64,000 bases of DNA, taken from NCBI RefSeq assembly GCF_017313275.1, contig NZ_JAFLNM010000003.1, positions 219,261 to 283,260 of the forward strand, in the 5' to 3' direction. This document shows, one piece after another, positions 61,357 through 64,000 of this stretch. Origin of the DNA: Flagellimonas profundi. GTDB lineage: Bacteria; Bacteroidota; Bacteroidia; Flavobacteriales; Flavobacteriaceae. The position numbers and the translations under genes were made by a program. The notes under the pieces were generated by a model, which did not search any database, was not told the origin of the DNA, and worked only from the letters and a program-made list of their open reading frames with translations. Position 1 is the stretch's first letter; the number at the start of each line of letters is the position of its first letter.

Positions 61357-62259
61357 TTATATTTTTTCCGCAATGCGAAGCTTTGCACTTCTTGCCCTAT
61401 TGTTATTGGCTATTTCTTCTGCTGATGGAACAATCAATCCTCCTACCTTTTTTAAAGGGACATTGATATTCCCATAAAAATCCTTTTCTGGCTCGCCGTC
61501 AAACTTACCGGCACGGATAAAGCGTTTAGCCAATCTGTCCTCCAAGGAATGATAACTGATCAAACTCAAACGACCTCCTTCTTTCAACACTTCGGGTACC
61601 TGTTCCAAAAATTCCTTGAGCACCTCAATTTCTTGGTTCACCTCTATCCTGATAGCTTGATAGATTTGCGCCAAAATTTTGTTCTCCTTCATTTTTGGCA
61701 AAAACTTGCTCAGCACCTTTTTTAGGTCGTCTGTTGTTTTGATGGGCTCTTCCGATCTAGCCGCAACTATTGCCCTGGCCATGGCTTTTGCATTTCGCAA
61801 TTCACCATACTGAAAAAGAACCGACGCCAAATCTTCTTGGGAATAGGTGTTCACCACCTTATAGGCCGATAATTCGTTTTTTTTGTCCATCCGCATATCC
61901 AAATCCGCATTGAAACGAATGGAGAAACCGCGCTCGGCTTCATCGAACTGATGGGAGGAAACCCCAAAATCCGCCAAGATTCCATCAACTTTCCGAATGC
62001 CATAGAACTTTAAAAACTGTTTGAGGTAGCGAAAATTCTGATTGATCAACTGAAACCTTTCATCATCCAATGTATTTTGAAGGGCATCCTCATCTTGATC
62101 AAATGCGAACAATTTTCCGCCATCACCCAATCTTTTCAAAATTTCTTTGGAGTGCCCACCGCCACCAAAGGTGACATCCACATACACTCCATCTTCTTTT
62201 ATATTCAACCCATCCACCGACTCTTTCAGCAACACTGGGTTGTGATACGCACTACTCAT
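61357..62259 (-). CDS. rsmH: 16S rRNA (cytosine-1402-N4) methyltransferase
   Basis: A 300-residue SAM-dependent methyltransferase (formerly MraW) acting on C1402 of 16S rRNA. Its signatures are Y-H-N-P-V-L-L-K-E-S at the N terminus, Y-V-D-V-T-F-G-G-G-G-H-S (SAM motif), D-Q-D-E-D-A, G-I-L-A-D-F-G-V-S-S-H-Q-F-D and S-Y-H-S-L-E-D-R. I chose ATG 62259 (M-S-S-A-Y-H-N), with ATG 62265 equally possible. Both overlap the mraZ 3' end by about 8-14 bp. The long upstream in-frame extension lies wholly inside mraZ and is not real. Confidence 0.96.
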   Translation of the reverse strand: MSSAYHNPVLLKESVDGLNIKEDGVYVDVTFGGGGHSKEILKRLGDGGKLFAFDQDEDALQNTLDDERFQLINQNFRYLKQFLKFYGIRKVDGILADFGVSSHQFDEAERGFSIRFNADLDMRMDKKNELSAYKVVNTYSQEDLASVLFQYGELRNAKAMARAIVAARSEEPIKTTDDLKKVLSKFLPKMKENKILAQIYQAIRIEVNQEIEVLKEFLEQVPEVLKEGGRLSLISYHSLEDRLAKRFIRAGKFDGEPEKDFYGNINVPLKKVGGLIVPSAEEIANNNRARSAKLRIAEKI

Positions 62260-62707
62260 CGTCATCAAAAATCTCCTCGGCCAGGTCAGCATAATCCTTC
62301 TCGCCCTCTGCCAAGACTTTCTCGTACATATCCTTGTTCCAAATCTCGATTTTGTCAAAAACCGCATTCAGAACCACCTCTTTCTCGATCCCAGCAAACT
62401 CCACTAAGTTTTTTGGAATCTGCAATCTTCCGGAATCCCCGTCAATGCTGACTTCCTTCATTCCCGCAACAAAATTCCTCACAAAAGCATCGTACTTTCG
62501 ATTGATTTTGCTTTTCTTCATCACTTTTTGCATAAGAACATCAAACTCAGCTTTGGGGTACAATTCCAAACATTGCTGAAAAACAGACCGCTTGATCACA
62601 AACCCATCCTTTAAAACAGGCAAAAGCTGGTTCTTCAAAGAAATGGGCAATAACACCCTTCCTTTGGAGTCCGCTTTACAATCATGTTGTCCTATGATAT
62701 GGGTCAC
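62252..62707 (-). CDS. mraZ: Transcriptional regulator MraZ
   Basis: A 151-residue DNA-binding protein with two AbrB/SpoVT-type MraZ domains, each with the D-x-K-G-R-type signature: C-K-A-D-S-K-G-R-V-L-L-P-I-S (about 10-23) and S-I-D-G-D-S-G-R-L-Q-I-P-K (about 93-105). It is the first gene of dcw and, in E. coli, represses the operon. The start is GTG 62707 because no ATG lies nearby and the family N terminus (M-T-H-I-I-G) matches. Three GTGG operator repeats lie just upstream. Confidence 0.95.
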   Translation of the reverse strand: MTHIIGQHDCKADSKGRVLLPISLKNQLLPVLKDGFVIKRSVFQQCLELYPKAEFDVLMQKVMKKSKINRKYDAFVRNFVAGMKEVSIDGDSGRLQIPKNLVEFAGIEKEVVLNAVFDKIEIWNKDMYEKVLAEGEKDYADLAEEIFDDDE

Positions 62708-62736
62708 TAGAAATCAATTGGTTAGTTAATACAACT

Positions 62737-62744
62737 CAAATATA
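62737..62744 (-). promoter_or_regulatory. mraZ (dcw) promoter -7 element
   Basis: On the minus strand this reads TATATTTG (TAnnTTTG), 29 bases before the mraZ start codon. The MraZ box repeats lie 12-36 bases further upstream, where the -33 contact is expected. Confidence 0.65.
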
Positions 62745-62756
62745 TAGATTTTATTT

Positions 62757-62780
62757 CCACATTTCTCCACTTAATACCAC
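62757..62780 (-). promoter_or_regulatory. Predicted MraZ operator (three GTGG repeats, 10-bp period)
   Basis: On the minus strand three GTGG boxes read GTGGTATTAA, GTGGAGAAAT, GTGGAAATAA (plus-strand CCAC at 62757, 62767 and 62777), spaced by exactly 10 bp. MraZ of E. coli and mycoplasmas binds G-rich pentamer direct repeats with 5-bp spacers, so the layout fits. A fourth CCAC at 62798 is out of phase by one base. Confidence 0.65.
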
Positions 62781-62938
62781 TTTTGTTAATAAATTATCCA
62801 CTTTTGGACAAAATCCCGTGGTTTGGACCTCAAAATGGAACTTGAGATCGATGTACCGAGTTGAGACATGATTTGACTCGAATGAAAAAACTTGTACCAG
62901 TTATATCAAAACCTGAAATCTTTGTGATATGAAATTCC

Positions 62939-62946
62939 TATATTTG
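62939..62946 (+). promoter_or_regulatory. Promoter -7 element of the alpha/beta hydrolase gene
   Basis: TATATTTG (TAnnTTTG) lies 26 bases before the hydrolase ATG. A TTTG at 62921 is only 14 bases upstream, shorter than the usual spacer. Confidence 0.55.
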
Positions 62947-62972
62947 CGCCTCTTACTACCAACTGACTATAG

Positions 62973-63737
62973 ATGGAAGAGCATTTAATTGAGGATGGCA
63001 AATACCGATATATAGAAAAGGGAGATGGCACTCCTATGATCATATTGCACGGTTTGATGGGAGGCTTGAGCAACTTCCAAGGGGTATCCGAATATTTTCC
63101 ACCTAAAGGATATCAAGTATTGATTCCCGAATTGCCTATTTACGATATGCCATTATTAAAGACCACGGTAAAAAACTTTGCCACGTTCTTGGAAGGGTTT
63201 ATTGAACACAAGGGTTTGAAGGATGTTATCTTGCTTGGGAATTCCCTGGGCGGACACATTGGACTTTTGCATACCAAAATGTTCCCTGAAATGGTCAAGG
63301 CTTTGGTAATCACAGGAAGTTCAGGACTTTATGAGAGCGCTATGGGTGATGGGTATCCGAAGCGCGGTGATTACGAATTCATTAAAAAGAAGGCCGAAGA
63401 CGTATTTTATGACCCAAAAGTGGCGACCAAAGAAATTGTGGACGAGGTTTTTGCAACGGTCAACGATAGAATGAAGTTGGTAAAGACCCTGGCCATTGCC
63501 AAGAGTGCAATTCGCCACAATATGTCCAAAGACCTGCCCCACATGAATACGCCAACATGTATTATTTGGGGAGAAAACGATACGGTAACCCCGCCGAATG
63601 TGGCCAAGGAATTCCACGAATTGTTGCCCGACTCCGATTTATATTGGATAGAGAAATGTGGCCATGCCCCTATGATGGAACACCCTAACGACTTTAACCG
63701 TATTCTGGAAGCTTGGTTGGAAAAAAGGGGATTTTAG
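62973..63737 (+). CDS. Alpha/beta hydrolase
   Basis: A 254-residue cytoplasmic hydrolase. The nucleophile Ser91 lies in the elbow G-N-S-L-G-G-H, the acid is Asp203 in G-E-N-D-T-V-T-P-P, and the base is His231 in C-G-H-A-P-M-M-E. The oxyanion region I-L-H-G-L-M-G-G (24-31) is typical. It resembles MhpC/BioH-type esterases; the substrate is unknown. It is divergent from mraZ and lies 108 bp before engB, probably in the same direction of transcription. The gap 63738-63845 shows no recognisable feature. Confidence 0.88.
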   Translation: MEEHLIEDGKYRYIEKGDGTPMIILHGLMGGLSNFQGVSEYFPPKGYQVLIPELPIYDMPLLKTTVKNFATFLEGFIEHKGLKDVILLGNSLGGHIGLLHTKMFPEMVKALVITGSSGLYESAMGDGYPKRGDYEFIKKKAEDVFYDPKVATKEIVDEVFATVNDRMKLVKTLAIAKSAIRHNMSKDLPHMNTPTCIIWGENDTVTPPNVAKEFHELLPDSDLYWIEKCGHAPMMEHPNDFNRILEAWLEKRGF

Positions 63738-63845
63738 ATTCTAGAGTCCCGTATTGGGATAGTGGACCGGAAATTAGTGCATCCATATTTCCATATAAGG
63801 ATTTAGATAGGACTTCTATAATCTAGCAGCTAACATCTATTTAAA

Positions 63846-64000
63846 ATGAAAATTACCTCAGCAGAATTTGTGATGAGCAACTCGAATGTTGCCAAATGCC
63901 CCAACGAGCCCTTACCTGAATATGCATTTATTGGCAGGTCCAACGTAGGGAAATCATCGTTGATCAATATGCTGGTAGAACGAAAAGCGTTGGCCAAAAC
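63846..64000 (+). CDS. engB: Ribosome biogenesis GTPase EngB/YsxC (5' part, runs off window)
   Basis: The first 51 codons are visible. [10 protein letters not shown] at the N terminus and the P-loop [14 protein letters not shown] (28-41) are diagnostic of the EngB/YihA/YsxC family, GTPases needed for 50S subunit assembly and often for division. The frame is open to the window edge. ATG 63846 is the only sensible start. Confidence 0.92.
   Translation, partial: MKITSAEFVMSNSNVAKCPNEPLPEYAFIGRSNVGKSSLINMLVERKALAK

Noticed and set aside
62260-62367. Longer RsmH N terminus
   Set aside because: The extension is entirely within mraZ in another frame, and the family N terminus is Y-H-N-P-V-L-L just after ATG 62259.

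Overview
The window is a 64 kb piece of a flavobacterial chromosome (phylum Bacteroidota, probably a marine member of Flavobacteriaceae; Muricauda/Allomuricauda-like is a guess from the proteins). Four things point there. There are type IX secretion (T9SS) genes: a CHU_C/type B sorting domain protein, PorT, the DUF5103 'plug' protein and the lipoprotein TamL. Promoters have the Bacteroidota -7 element TAnnTTTG. Gene families such as DUF3667, a DUF6747-like peptide and a primary sigma factor without region 1.1 fit the group. Shine-Dalgarno sequences are mostly absent. Gene density is high. No prophage, insertion sequence, CRISPR array or rRNA operon is visible, and no gene-free stretch exceeds about 300 bases.

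Layout. 1-1781: the 3' end of a large tandem-repeat surface protein, overlapping a T9SS type B cargo gene. 1860-4172: an M15 peptidase, an M48 metalloprotease, a 55-residue membrane peptide and an ankyrin protein. 4380-7988: gpmI, map, a GxxExxY gene between imperfect inverted repeats, and a methyltransferase. 7978-15500 (minus): the Na+-pumping NADH:quinone reductase operon nqrABCDEF, then a small conserved gene and the flavin transferase apbE that matures NqrB/NqrC. 15649-21108 (plus): T9SS plug, DUF3667, apaG, pruA and a creatininase-family gene, ending at a 9-bp microsatellite. 21300-27416: a 46-residue ORF, rsmG, a fatty acid desaturase, an aspartate-type aminotransferase and the K+ uptake pair trkA-trkH. 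27612-32374: menG, porT, a SpoU methyltransferase and tamL. 32427-38285: fbaA-accD, rpsO, pnp, rpoD. 38473-41105: rpe, a YpdA-like reductase, a DoxX-like protein and glutathione peroxidase. 41114-43858 (minus): an ATP-grasp/NRDE/DinB operon and a YHS protein. 44104-46503: a 7TMR-DISM hybrid histidine kinase. 46555-46628: tRNA-Arg(UCG). 46640-62707 (minus): gatB/yqeY and the full division and cell wall (dcw) cluster mraZ-rsmH-ftsL-ftsI-murE-mraY-murD-ftsW-murG-murC-ftsQ-ftsA-ftsZ. 62973-64000: an alpha/beta hydrolase and the start of engB.

How the genes work together. Most of the window is core: glycolysis (gpmI, fbaA), pentose phosphate (rpe), fatty acid synthesis and desaturation (accD, desaturase), respiration (nqr, menG), translation and RNA turnover (map, rpsO, pnp, rsmG), transcription (rpoD), K+ homeostasis and envelope growth. 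Accessory material is confined to the window's left edge, the GxxExxY cassette and scattered hairpin repeats that resemble Bacteroidota REP-like elements, one of which sits inside the dcw operon.

I did not find a complete, obviously new defence or mobile system. The best leads are: a repeat-rich surface protein without a sorting domain coupled to a separate sorting-domain protein; a GxxExxY gene bounded by inverted repeats, one of which supplies the start codon of the next gene; an uncharacterised ATP-grasp/NRDE/DinB operon facing a thiol-redox gene set; a three-site MraZ operator with exact 10-bp spacing; and an AccD that has lost all four zinc-finger cysteines.
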